From positions 5,402-69,401 of the forward strand of contig NZ_JALAGU010000029.1 of NCBI RefSeq assembly GCF_022712275.1: 64,000 nt of DNA. Reading direction: 5' to 3'. A program made the position numbers and the translations under genes. Below the pieces are notes generated by a model that was not told the origin of the DNA, did no database searches, and saw only the letters and a program-made list of their open reading frames with translations. Shown here in pieces: positions 7,075-16,135 of this stretch (its first letter is position 1; each line of letters starts with the position of its first letter). The stretch comes from Corynebacterium sp. GTDB lineage: Bacteria; Actinomycetota; Actinomycetes; Mycobacteriales; Mycobacteriaceae.

Positions 7075-10000
7075 ATGGCAGAGCTCGGCGTTGGGTACAT
7101 CAGTATTGTTCCTGAGGTTTCTAAGATCTCGCCGGGGATCGCTAAGGCACTGAAGGCGTCCGAGGGGGCTGCTGACAGTACCGGCGACTCTATGGGGTCG
7201 AAGATCTCCAGCAAGCTCGGCGGGGCGCTGAAGAAGGGCGCTATCGGTGCCGGAGTGTCCGCTGGCGGCGTGCTCGCCGCGTCGATCACTAAGGGCCTGG
7301 GCCGTCTGAACTCGATTGAGCAGGCCGAGGCGAAGCTGAAGGGCCTGGGCAACTCGACGCAGCAGGTCGGCTCCATCATGGAGAACGCCCTCGCATCGGT
7401 CAACGGGACCGCGTTCGGCCTTGAGGAGGCCGCGACTACCGCAGGTTCACTGGTCGCTGCGGGCATCAAGCCGGGGCAGGAACTTGAGGGTGTCCTGACG
7501 ACCGTTGCGGACACGGCGACTATCGCGGGCCGGTCAATGTCGGACATGGGCTTGATCTTCGGTTCGGTTGCTGCTAAGGGCAAGTTGCAGGGCGATGACC
7601 TGATGCAGCTCATGGCGGGCGGTATCCCGGTCCTGCAGCTCCTTGCGGATGAGACGGGCAAGACTTCCGCCGAGATCTCCGACATGGTGTCTGCTGGCGA
7701 GGTCGATTTCGCACTGTTCGAGCGTGCGATGAAGCGTGGCATGGGCGGCGCAGCACTGGAGGCAGGCAACACTGTCCAGGGCGCGTTCAAGAACATGGGC
7801 GCGGCTGCGGGCCGTCTCGGTGCGACTATCGCCGGTCCGTTCTTCACTCAGGCTGCGGGCGGTTTCAGTGGCGTCACGAAGGCGCTGGATGATCTGAATG
7901 GTCGGATGAAGCCGGTCATGGCGGATATGGCTTCGTGGCTGACTGGTACGGCTATTCCTGCGCTGAAGGATTTTGGTCAGCAGGGTGCTGAGGGTCTGCG
8001 GAATGTGTGGCAGGCGTTCAAGGATTCCGGGGCGATTGAGGTCACGGTTGATGCGTTCAAGCAACTGTGGGCGGCCGGTAAGGCTTTGGCCCCGGCGTTG
8101 GCGAGCATTGGTAAGAGTGTGGGTGCTGCGACTGCGGCGTTGGGCGTGTCTTCGTGGACGGCGTTTGTTGCTGTCTTGAAGGCCGCTGGCGTGGTCGCTG
8201 AGGCGCTTGCTGGCCCGTTGCAGTCTGTTGCTGATTTCATGGAGGCGCACCCGGGCCTGGTGGTTGCCGCTGTTGCTGCGTGGGCGGGGTTCAAGACGAT
8301 CCCGGGGGTTGTCGGGAAGGTCACTGCTGTCACTGACGCGCTGAAGACTTCCCTGGCTGGCATGGTCGCTAAGACTGCTGGGGCGCAGTCCACGGTGAAG
8401 GCGATCACGGGTGATTTCCGTACGCTGTCGCCGGAGATTGGGCGTTCTGGTGCCGCGATGAAGGCGTTGGGGAACAATGTTCCGACGATTCGTAACATGC
8501 AGGCCGCGTTTGTGAATGCGGAGTCTGGCGCGAAGGGTTTTGCCTCTTCGATGAAGGTCGGCGTGGCGGGCGCTGCCTCCAGTGTGGGCGGCGCTCTAAA
8601 GGGCCTCGGGACCAACATCATGAATGCGTTTGGCGGGCCTGCGGGTCTCGTTATCGCCGGAGCTACTGCGATGTTCATGGCCCAGAAGTCTGCTGCGGCG
8701 CAAAATAAGGCAGCACATGACAAGATGACCGCATCGGTTATTGCGGGCGAGGCTGCGCAACGGGATCTTCAGACGGCACTTGTTTCGACCAATGGTGCCC
8801 TCGATGACCAGTCACTTGCTACAGCGGCAAAGGTTGTTGAGGGCGAACTGGCGGGAATGGTTGAGGCCGGAGAAAAGTCTTCCGGCATGTGGGCCAATAT
8901 GACTAGCGCCTTTTCCGGTTCCATGGCGAGTCTCGAAGGGGCGATGAACTGGATTCCGGGCGTAAATATGAGCGTTGCTTCAAGTGCTCAGGCTGCGGAT
9001 GATTCAAATCAGAAGCTCAAGGAGTCGTATACTCAGCTGGAGTATTCGATGAAGGCAGTGGGCATTCCTGCCGAGAAGCTGAATGAGGTTGTTGCTCAGG
9101 GCGGACCTGAGTACGAGAAGCTGATTCAGAATCTTCGTAATGCTGGCGATAATGGTATAGCCGCCGCCGATAAGCTGGAAGAGGCGCGGGCGCAGGTTCA
9201 GGGCATTGCCGATGTTGCTAAGAACGTTTCCCCGGCGATGGCAGAAGCGGCTGACGGTGTTGCGATTCTTGCTGATGCGTCTTCGTCTGCTGATGACAAG
9301 TTGTCGGCGCTGGAGCAGACGATGCAGGCTATGGGGCTTGCCCCGAAGGATGCTCAGCAGGCGATGATGGACGCTGCTGCTGCGGTGGATGAGGTTGCAC
9401 AGTCCGCGCTTGAAGCTGCTGACGCTTCGGGCGGTTTGGGCGACCAGCTGTTCAACATGGATGGGCAGCTGGAGCCGACGAGCGCGAATGCTCGTGAGCT
9501 GGCGGACACGCTGAATGGGATGCGTAGCGAGCTTCAGAATGTGGCCGTCAATGGCGGCGACACTCAGAAGACGTTTGAGCAGATGGGGCCGGTGCTGGAT
9601 TCTCTTCAGCAGAAGTATGGCCTTACTGAGGAGCAGATGGCTTCTCTGCGGCAGGAGTACGGCCTTGTCCCGGACACCATTGAGACTCTGGTCGGCCTGG
9701 AAGGTGCGGACGAGGCGACGCAGCAGTTGGCTTCGATTGCTGCGGCCATCAATGGCGTTCCGCCCGGAAAGGATGTCAATGTTGGTGTCCTCGATGAGGT
9801 CGCCAAGACGAAGCTGGAAGAGTTCGGCTTCAAGGTTAAAACCCTGGAGGACGGTTCTTCAACCATCAATGTTGAGGATCAGGCGGCGCTCGACAAGTAC
9901 AATTGGTGGATGTCCGCCGGGTTCCCGGCTATCGACATGTCCAATCCGACCGCTACTGCGAATCTGGACACCAATGGTTTGATGTTCAGTGCGGACTATG

Positions 10001-12180
10001 CACGTATGCAGCTTGCGACGCTGGATTTGGAGCGTCCTACACCGCTGGCGAGTATGGACATTTCGCAGCTGGATGCTTTCGCTATTCAGGCGTTGAATAG
10101 TGTGGGCCTTCTGGATGGTCAGAAGCCTACGCCGGATGCGTACTTGAATATTGGGGATCTCCAGTCTCATCAGCAGATGGCTATTGCGCTGCTGTTTGCT
10201 CTGGATAGTGAGAATCCGACTGCGGTCGCTAGCCTGCTGACTGGTGATCTTGACGCTGGCGCTCAGCAGTCGAGCGCGAAGGTCGATGATCTGGATAAGC
10301 AGAAGGCTGATCCTAAGGTTAGTCTTGATCCGAAGCCGGTTGTGGACGGGGCGGCTCGCGCTAATCAGGCTATCGCCTCGATTACTCCCCGCAAGGATGT
10401 TGACGTTGTTTTCACCGCGTCATATGCGGGAGATTGGGATCGGGCTAACCAGTCTCGCCGTGCGACAGGTGGCTACTGGCGTGGCCCGTCGTACGCTTCG
10501 GGCGGTCGTCATGGTGGCTACCAGCTGCCGACGACTGGCCCCGGAACGGATGTGACGGATGGGTTCTTGGCGTTCGACCAGAACAACATTCCGGCTGCCC
10601 GGCTCGACGCTGGCGAGTGGATCATCAACGCCAGGTCTTCGAAGAAGTACGGTAAGGAACTCCGTGAGATCAACAACGGCACCTTCCAGAAGTTGCCGGG
10701 GTATGCGGATGGCGGTATCGCCCACGCGGACGATATTGACAAGTTCGCTCGCGGGCTGGAGGGGAAGCCATACGTTTTCGGTGGCATTAACTGGGGTGAC
10801 TGCTCCGCGGCAATGTCCGCGATTGCCCGCTACACGGTCGGCATGGACCCGTTCGGCGGGCGATTCACCACCTACACTGAGCGCGATGCTCTTTTGTCTA
10901 TGGGCTTCAAGCTCGGCAGGGGGTCGCAGGGTGACCTGCGGTTCGGGTGGATGAATGGGGGGCCTGGCGGCGGTCATACTGCCGGCACTCTTCCGAATGG
11001 CGTGAACGTGGAGATGGGCGGCGCTGGCGGCAACGGGCAGTACGGCGGTATTGCCGCTGGCGCGTGGGACGCACAGTTCACGGACCATGCGTACCTTCCC
11101 GTGCCGACTACCTGGACTTCGAACCTCGATCCGATTGATACGAGCGGGTTTACGGTGAGTAGTTCCGGCACCACGTCATCCGCGTCCTCTTCGTCTTCGT
11201 CCAGTTCGGACACTTCTCCCACGTCGTGGTCTGATGTGGCAGGCATTGCCGCTTCCAGCTTCGCTAAGGGGCAGGTGCAGGACATCCTTGGCGTGTTGGG
11301 GATTCCGGACAGCCCGCCCGCGCTGGCGGCGAAGCAGCAGTGGGAGGAGGAGAACGCACGGTACCAGGAGGAGATCAGCGCTTCTTCCGCCACAGCATCG
11401 GAGACGGGGCAAACCTCGTCTACGAGCACTTCTCGGGAGCTTGACGTTCCGGTGGTGCATGACCCGTCTAAGGGCGCTTCGCAGTGGTCCTCCACTGTCG
11501 AGGAGGCGCTGAACCGTGTGGGGTTGGCGGCGTCGAATGTTTCGCGCACTGTGGAGCAGATCGACATCGAATCCGGTGGTGACCCGAACGCTACGAACAA
11601 CTGGGATTCTAACGCTGCAAACGGTGACCCGGCTAAGGGTCTGTTGCAGGTGATTGGGTCCACGTTCCGGGCGTTCCGGGATAAGGATCTGCCGAATGAT
11701 CAGACGCACCCGTTGGCGAATATTGTTGCGGCGCTGAATTATGTTGTGGACCGGTATTCCGGCCCTGAAAGTATCTGGCCGACCAGGGCCGGGTACAAGC
11801 GGGGTGGGTACACCGGCGACTTCGGAATTGATGATGTTGCAGGTGTCGTTCACGGGCGCGAGTTCGTGGTGAATGCAGCGAACACCGCAAAGAACCTGGG
11901 GCTTCTTCAGGCAATGAACAGCGGACTCCCTGTTGCGGACATGGTTTCCGCAGCGTCGGATGTGATGTCTCTGATGTCGTCCGAGGGGGACGTGTTCGCG
12001 GGCCTGGGGAAGACTTCACTGTCCGGGCTGGATGCGTCTTCGTCTACGTCGTCCTCGACTAGTGACCGGGGTTCCGTGTCGGTGACGAACAACTTCACCG
12101 CCGCTAATCCGGATGAAATGTACAGGCAGTATCGCCGTGCGGCTGCGAAGTCGCATGGGGGGAGGATTGGTGCTAGGTGA
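7075..12180 (+). CDS. Tape measure protein with NlpC/P60-like and lytic transglycosylase domains
   Basis: At 1701 residues this is the longest gene of the window, placed directly after the chaperones. Residues about 80-270 match the TP901-type tape measure core (LGNSTQQVGSIMENALASVNG...). The centre is Ala-rich and helical with hydrophobic stretches. Residues 1230-1345 resemble an NlpC/P60 cysteine hydrolase (GKPYVFGGINWGDCS with Cys1243; GGGHTAGTLPNG with His1301). Residues 1480-1580 resemble a lytic transglycosylase (IDIESGGDPNATNNWDSN with Glu1499; GLLQVIGSTF). It sets tail length and probably opens the peptidoglycan during DNA entry. The stop overlaps the next start (GTGA). Confidence 0.93.
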   Translation: MAELGVGYISIVPEVSKISPGIAKALKASEGAADSTGDSMGSKISSKLGGALKKGAIGAGVSAGGVLAASITKGLGRLNSIEQAEAKLKGLGNSTQQVGSIMENALASVNGTAFGLEEAATTAGSLVAAGIKPGQELEGVLTTVADTATIAGRSMSDMGLIFGSVAAKGKLQGDDLMQLMAGGIPVLQLLADETGKTSAEISDMVSAGEVDFALFERAMKRGMGGAALEAGNTVQGAFKNMGAAAGRLGATIAGPFFTQAAGGFSGVTKALDDLNGRMKPVMADMASWLTGTAIPALKDFGQQGAEGLRNVWQAFKDSGAIEVTVDAFKQLWAAGKALAPALASIGKSVGAATAALGVSSWTAFVAVLKAAGVVAEALAGPLQSVADFMEAHPGLVVAAVAAWAGFKTIPGVVGKVTAVTDALKTSLAGMVAKTAGAQSTVKAITGDFRTLSPEIGRSGAAMKALGNNVPTIRNMQAAFVNAESGAKGFASSMKVGVAGAASSVGGALKGLGTNIMNAFGGPAGLVIAGATAMFMAQKSAAAQNKAAHDKMTASVIAGEAAQRDLQTALVSTNGALDDQSLATAAKVVEGELAGMVEAGEKSSGMWANMTSAFSGSMASLEGAMNWIPGVNMSVASSAQAADDSNQKLKESYTQLEYSMKAVGIPAEKLNEVVAQGGPEYEKLIQNLRNAGDNGIAAADKLEEARAQVQGIADVAKNVSPAMAEAADGVAILADASSSADDKLSALEQTMQAMGLAPKDAQQAMMDAAAAVDEVAQSALEAADASGGLGDQLFNMDGQLEPTSANARELADTLNGMRSELQNVAVNGGDTQKTFEQMGPVLDSLQQKYGLTEEQMASLRQEYGLVPDTIETLVGLEGADEATQQLASIAAAINGVPPGKDVNVGVLDEVAKTKLEEFGFKVKTLEDGSSTINVEDQAALDKYNWWMSAGFPAIDMSNPTATANLDTNGLMFSADYARMQLATLDLERPTPLASMDISQLDAFAIQALNSVGLLDGQKPTPDAYLNIGDLQSHQQMAIALLFALDSENPTAVASLLTGDLDAGAQQSSAKVDDLDKQKADPKVSLDPKPVVDGAARANQAIASITPRKDVDVVFTASYAGDWDRANQSRRATGGYWRGPSYASGGRHGGYQLPTTGPGTDVTDGFLAFDQNNIPAARLDAGEWIINARSSKKYGKELREINNGTFQKLPGYADGGIAHADDIDKFARGLEGKPYVFGGINWGDCSAAMSAIARYTVGMDPFGGRFTTYTERDALLSMGFKLGRGSQGDLRFGWMNGGPGGGHTAGTLPNGVNVEMGGAGGNGQYGGIAAGAWDAQFTDHAYLPVPTTWTSNLDPIDTSGFTVSSSGTTSSASSSSSSSSDTSPTSWSDVAGIAASSFAKGQVQDILGVLGIPDSPPALAAKQQWEEENARYQEEISASSATASETGQTSSTSTSRELDVPVVHDPSKGASQWSSTVEEALNRVGLAASNVSRTVEQIDIESGGDPNATNNWDSNAANGDPAKGLLQVIGSTFRAFRDKDLPNDQTHPLANIVAALNYVVDRYSGPESIWPTRAGYKRGGYTGDFGIDDVAGVVHGREFVVNAANTAKNLGLLQAMNSGLPVADMVSAASDVMSLMSSEGDVFAGLGKTSLSGLDASSSTSSSTSDRGSVSVTNNFTAANPDEMYRQYRRAAAKSHGGRIGAR

Positions 12181-13283
12181 GTGATTTGTTCACGCTGACG
12201 ATTGAGGGGGCGAACGGCTCGGAGTGGGTTGTTCATGGCCCCGGCTCGGAGTCATCCCCTGTTCGGCTGGAGGAGGGGGATGTGGGTGAGTTCTACGACG
12301 CGCCTGTTGCTGTCACCTCGAAGGCTCGTGTGGGTCAGCCGGGATCGTCGTATCGGGGACACCGTGTTCTGGAACGGAACATTGTGCTTCGTCTGACGAC
12401 GTTTGACACGTCCTCTTCACTGAATTGGTCGCGGGTCGATTCTGATCTGCGGCGGGCGTTCTCGTATGACGAGGATGTGACCCTGCGCGTGTCCACGGAG
12501 CTGTCCGGTGAGCGGTACATCAAGGTCCGTTTGGCTGAGGAGCCGTCGCTGAATTCGGATCATGACCCGCTGGGGCATCGTGTGGGCCGGTGGGTGTTTT
12601 CCCTGACCGCCTATGACCCGTTCTGGTATTCCGACACGTACACAGACGAGTATGTGTTCGATGGCCTGAACTGGTATGGGGGCGGGGTGTGGGTGGACAA
12701 CCCTACCGATGTTGAGTGTTGGCCGTCGTGGGTTCTCACAGCCCCGGCTAAGTTCATTCTCCCGGATTGGGACGGGTCTCGGCAGATCGTGATCCCGTTC
12801 CAGCCTTTGGGCCGTACTGCGGTGGTGCAGTCCGATCCGATGGAGGAGATGGTGGTGGCGAATGACGACACACTGTTGTGGGCGGAGATGAACGGGCAGT
12901 TCTTCATGAATCCCGTTCCTGCCTATACGGATCGTACGTTTGTTCCGGTATGTGTTGACCCTTTGCCGAATCTGCCGATTGTTCTGCCGGACGGGTGGCG
13001 CGAGTGGATCGCGTCGGAGATTGCAAAGTGGGCTAAGGCGTTGGGCGCTGAGGGTGTTTTTCAGACCACGCCTGCGCAGTTGGGTCAGAAGATTCGAAGC
13101 ATTATCACCGGGGTGACGCCTGACTGGCTGGAGGCGTTGTCCCCTACGATTCTTGGCACGTTGGTTCCGAACTTCATTGCTGACAGGATTGTTGAGGCGT
13201 GGGGTTCGGTGGGGAACATGGCGGGGGCTACGGCCCAGGTTCGTTTGAATCGGCGTTGGTCGCGCCCGTGGGGGCTTGAATAA
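12177..13283 (+). CDS. Distal tail (Dit-like) minor tail protein
   Basis: A 368-residue protein whose GTG start (12177) overlaps the tape measure stop. The N-terminal 165 residues (LTIEGANGSEWVVHGPGSES, ending in RWVFSLTAYDPFWYSD) have the strand-rich pattern of siphovirus Dit proteins. The AYDPFWYS motif is common at the end of the actinophage Dit N-domain. It is expected to form the hexameric hub joining tail tube and baseplate. Confidence 0.8.
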   Translation: MSDLFTLTIEGANGSEWVVHGPGSESSPVRLEEGDVGEFYDAPVAVTSKARVGQPGSSYRGHRVLERNIVLRLTTFDTSSSLNWSRVDSDLRRAFSYDEDVTLRVSTELSGERYIKVRLAEEPSLNSDHDPLGHRVGRWVFSLTAYDPFWYSDTYTDEYVFDGLNWYGGGVWVDNPTDVECWPSWVLTAPAKFILPDWDGSRQIVIPFQPLGRTAVVQSDPMEEMVVANDDTLLWAEMNGQFFMNPVPAYTDRTFVPVCVDPLPNLPIVLPDGWREWIASEIAKWAKALGAEGVFQTTPAQLGQKIRSIITGVTPDWLEALSPTILGTLVPNFIADRIVEAWGSVGNMAGATAQVRLNRRWSRPWGLE

Positions 13284-13297
13284 TCTAAGGGGGTTGC

Positions 13298-14950
13298 ATG
13301 GGGGCGTCTAAGGCTGAGCTGGATTCTATTTGGGATGCGGCGGTTGAGCGTAAGGAGTCTAGGGCGAGGAAGCGTCGTGAACCGCCGTTGGTTCGCCTGT
13401 GGGATGGTGATTGGAATCTGCGGGGCAGGGTGACGGGCGAGTATGCCGCCGAGTTTGAGTTCAAGTTGAACGATACGGGGTCGGGGAAGGTTGATCTTCC
13501 GTTCGATCATCATCTGGCGCGGTGGGTTTCCCGGTATTGGGAACGTGATGTGCAGAACGTGTTCATTACGGTGGATAAGGATGGTGCTCGCTGGTCGGGG
13601 ATGCTGGATAAGTGTACGACAGATCAGGATGAGTCTGGTCTGCGTGTTACCCATCTGGATTTTTTGCACGACTATGAGCAGTTGAAGCATATTGACGTGT
13701 GGCCGAATCCGTTCACCCCCGCTTCGGTGCAGTTCCCGAAGCAGTTCATTCTTGCAGGGCCTTCCGTCTACACGCTGAAGACGGCTCTGTTTCTGAACTT
13801 GTTCCGCATCCAGGGAAACCTGTGGCGACTGCCGGATGACCCCCTTTCCTTCAGTGGCTGGTTGCAGGGATTGAACTACAAGGAGTGGCCGATTCTGGTC
13901 ACTCCTTCTTCACTGCTGCTGGATGATTCGCAGTGGACTATCGTGTCGTCCCGGTTCAAGACGTGGCACGACATGGCCTCTACGACTCTTGGCGATGGTC
14001 AGCTGTATGTGGAGTGCCGCCGGTGGATGCTGGGCGACGAGCAGCCGTGGCCGGGGGCAGGCCTGAATCGCAACGGGCAGCTGATCATCGACATCAAGGA
14101 CAAGTCCGGATGGTTCGAGCAGACAGCTATCGGTGGCACTATTGCGGGCGGTTTGATCCGTACCGGAATCGACATTGCGGACAACCTGATTGATGAGGTG
14201 CGCTACGACCTCGAAGCTGTTGTGGATGCGGACGAGTACAACATTCCGGGGTTTTTGGGGATCGTTCCGAAGCAGCCGTGGGTGGTGTACCGGACGGATG
14301 ACAAGGTGAACACGGCGGAGTCCACGAGCTTCACTTGGCAGCCGGCGACGGTCGCTCAGGTGAATGTGGGCGGCAAGTCGATGCCTGGCGTGAATGAGGG
14401 CATTAGCGCTGCGGTGCAGTTGGCGTTCAATGCGCTGTCCACGTATTTGTTCTTGCCGTCTATGGGCGGGCCGGTGGATACTCTTCTGAAGCCGATTTAT
14501 GAGGACACGATTCTGGCGTTTATGTCGCTGAAGTCGCCTTTGCGTACAACGTCTTTGGGATGGTCGCATTATTACGAGCGGTTCCAGGATGGTGGGGATC
14601 AGGCGTGGACGTTGAGCGCTATTATTGCTCTGCGTAATGGCTTCTGGGCTACTCGTCAGCGCACGTCGCACACGATGAAGATTGGTGATGGTGCGCCCTA
14701 TTTGGTGGGGGACCGGGGCGAGGGGCATTTGTTCCTCGGTGATCGTGTGGGCGGTCAGATTCCGGGTGCCCCTACTGGTCGTGTTGTGGTGGAGCAGGTT
14801 GCTTCGTTGTCGTTGTCGTGGGATGCGGACACGCCGCACGAGTGGGAGATCACTACGGGTGATCCTGATGCTGATACTGATCCGCTGGATCATGCCCTGT
14901 CCAGGGTGAAGGATGCTTTTGCTGCTATACACGATTTGGGGGTGATCTGA
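13298..14950 (+). CDS. Tail hub/minor tail protein (ReqiPepy6 Gp37-like)
   Basis: A 550-residue protein with a charged N-terminus (WDAAVERKESRARKRREPPLVRLWDGDWNLRG) followed by VTGEYAAEFEFKLNDTGSGKVDLPFDHHLARWV. This resembles the Gp37-like hub proteins of actinophages of the ReqiPepy6 type. These correspond to Tal/gp27-like baseplate hubs. It follows Dit as expected. The ATG at 13298 has AAGGGGGTTG upstream. No peptidase motif is evident, in keeping with the hydrolases being in the tape measure. Confidence 0.8.
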   Translation: MGASKAELDSIWDAAVERKESRARKRREPPLVRLWDGDWNLRGRVTGEYAAEFEFKLNDTGSGKVDLPFDHHLARWVSRYWERDVQNVFITVDKDGARWSGMLDKCTTDQDESGLRVTHLDFLHDYEQLKHIDVWPNPFTPASVQFPKQFILAGPSVYTLKTALFLNLFRIQGNLWRLPDDPLSFSGWLQGLNYKEWPILVTPSSLLLDDSQWTIVSSRFKTWHDMASTTLGDGQLYVECRRWMLGDEQPWPGAGLNRNGQLIIDIKDKSGWFEQTAIGGTIAGGLIRTGIDIADNLIDEVRYDLEAVVDADEYNIPGFLGIVPKQPWVVYRTDDKVNTAESTSFTWQPATVAQVNVGGKSMPGVNEGISAAVQLAFNALSTYLFLPSMGGPVDTLLKPIYEDTILAFMSLKSPLRTTSLGWSHYYERFQDGGDQAWTLSAIIALRNGFWATRQRTSHTMKIGDGAPYLVGDRGEGHLFLGDRVGGQIPGAPTGRVVVEQVASLSLSWDADTPHEWEITTGDPDADTDPLDHALSRVKDAFAAIHDLGVI

Positions 14951-15333
14951 TGGGTATCCCGTTGCAGTCTGAGATGGATTTTTCGGACCCTGAGGAGCAT
15001 TTGCTGTGGGGTTTGGTCAACATGGGCGAGCGTATTGGTGCGCCGCTGCTGATGCCGGAGAAGTTCATGCGCGAGTTTTCGAAGCATTTGTACCGGTGCG
15101 GATTCCGGCACGATGCTTCGGTGCAGGAGATTTGGTACAAGCCGCCTGGTGAGGGCGATTCGATTTGGCATGGTACGGGCGGCAAGTGGCTGGAGGGGCC
15201 GGAGCCGGGGGTTCCGCCGAAGCTGCTGAGTGATGATGAGGTTGCGGAGCGCGTGATTGCGTCGTTGCCTCCGGAGATTTTGGCGAAGATCCGTGGGGGT
15301 GATGGGCATGGCGGTGATACCGGGGTCGAGTAA
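14950..15333 (+). CDS. Minor tail protein, DUF2744-like
   Basis: A 127-residue acidic protein with IPLQSEMDFSDPEEHLLWGLVNM near the N-terminus and FSKHLYRCGFRHDASVQEIWYKPP in the middle. A small tail-associated actinophage family with 'HLLWAL...P.......SKHLW.CGFRH' is, from memory, DUF2744. The ATG overlaps the upstream TGA by one base, so translation is coupled to the hub gene. Function unknown; probably a baseplate component. Confidence 0.65.
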   Translation: MGIPLQSEMDFSDPEEHLLWGLVNMGERIGAPLLMPEKFMREFSKHLYRCGFRHDASVQEIWYKPPGEGDSIWHGTGGKWLEGPEPGVPPKLLSDDEVAERVIASLPPEILAKIRGGDGHGGDTGVE

Positions 15334-16120
15334 TCCTGTTCCTGATGGTGGCAATACGTCTGATTTGGGCGGCGTGTCGTGGATGCAGGATGTGACTGAG
15401 GGTTCTGTTCGGCAGAATGCTTACAATCAGGTTTTTCCGTCGATGCAGGGGGCGAAGGAGTCTCTTCTGGGAAACCTGTTGGGCGGGTTTTTCAGCGTGC
15501 TTACCGGTATCTTTACTGGGGCGTTGTCTGTTATTCCTTCTTGGTTCCCTAGTGGCGCTCAGCAGTTTGCTCAGCAGGTGCGTGACGGTCAGCTTGATCT
15601 GAATGATCGAACTGATCTGTTGTCCCCTCTTCTTGACTATTGTTCGGTGTCATCTAATCCTGGTTCCGGCGAGCATCGTGTGAGTAATAACAGGTTTCCG
15701 TTCACGTATCAGATTGGCCCCGCCCGTGGCGTGACGAATATGGGTGATGGTCGGCTCCGGCTCGATGATAAGGGCTTGTGGGATTTGCGGGCAATGGTCA
15801 CCGCGTCTTGGATGGGACTCCTTGGCGATTCCCAGATGCAGGTGTTTCTTCGTGTTTTGAAACCTGACGGCGCTCTCCATTCCGTGTACTCGGAGCAGGG
15901 CTACTACATGAAAACCACGAACAACGTGACAATGACTTTGGTGTCTTCCGTGGTCATCCCCGAGCCGGGGTATTACGTTGACGTGTACATTATTGGCCCT
16001 GGTGATCGTGGTTATTGGGTGGGGCCTAAGTGGAATCGTCTGACAGTTCAGCATATTTCGCGTGACGTTGAGAATGGTACGGGCGGTGAGGATTCATCAA
16101 CCCCGACCGATCCAGACTAG
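15302..16120 (+). CDS. Minor tail protein
   Basis: About 272 residues from ATG 15302 (GTG 15299 and ATG 15308 are alternatives), overlapping the previous gene by 32 bases. Residues 55-80 are hydrophobic and glycine-rich (LLGNLLGGFFSVLTGIFTGALSVIPSW). Residues 115-260 look like a beta-sandwich (NRFPFTYQIGPARGVTNMGDGRLRLDDKGLWDLRAMVTASWMG...VDVYIIGPGDRGYWVGP), which fits a carbohydrate-binding or fibre-anchoring module. It ends in an acidic Ser/Thr/Pro tail. It lies between hub and fibre genes, so a baseplate/receptor role is inferred. Confidence 0.7.
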   Translation: MGMAVIPGSSNPVPDGGNTSDLGGVSWMQDVTEGSVRQNAYNQVFPSMQGAKESLLGNLLGGFFSVLTGIFTGALSVIPSWFPSGAQQFAQQVRDGQLDLNDRTDLLSPLLDYCSVSSNPGSGEHRVSNNRFPFTYQIGPARGVTNMGDGRLRLDDKGLWDLRAMVTASWMGLLGDSQMQVFLRVLKPDGALHSVYSEQGYYMKTTNNVTMTLVSSVVIPEPGYYVDVYIIGPGDRGYWVGPKWNRLTVQHISRDVENGTGGEDSSTPTDPD

Positions 16121-16135
16121 GGAGGGGAGACTTTT

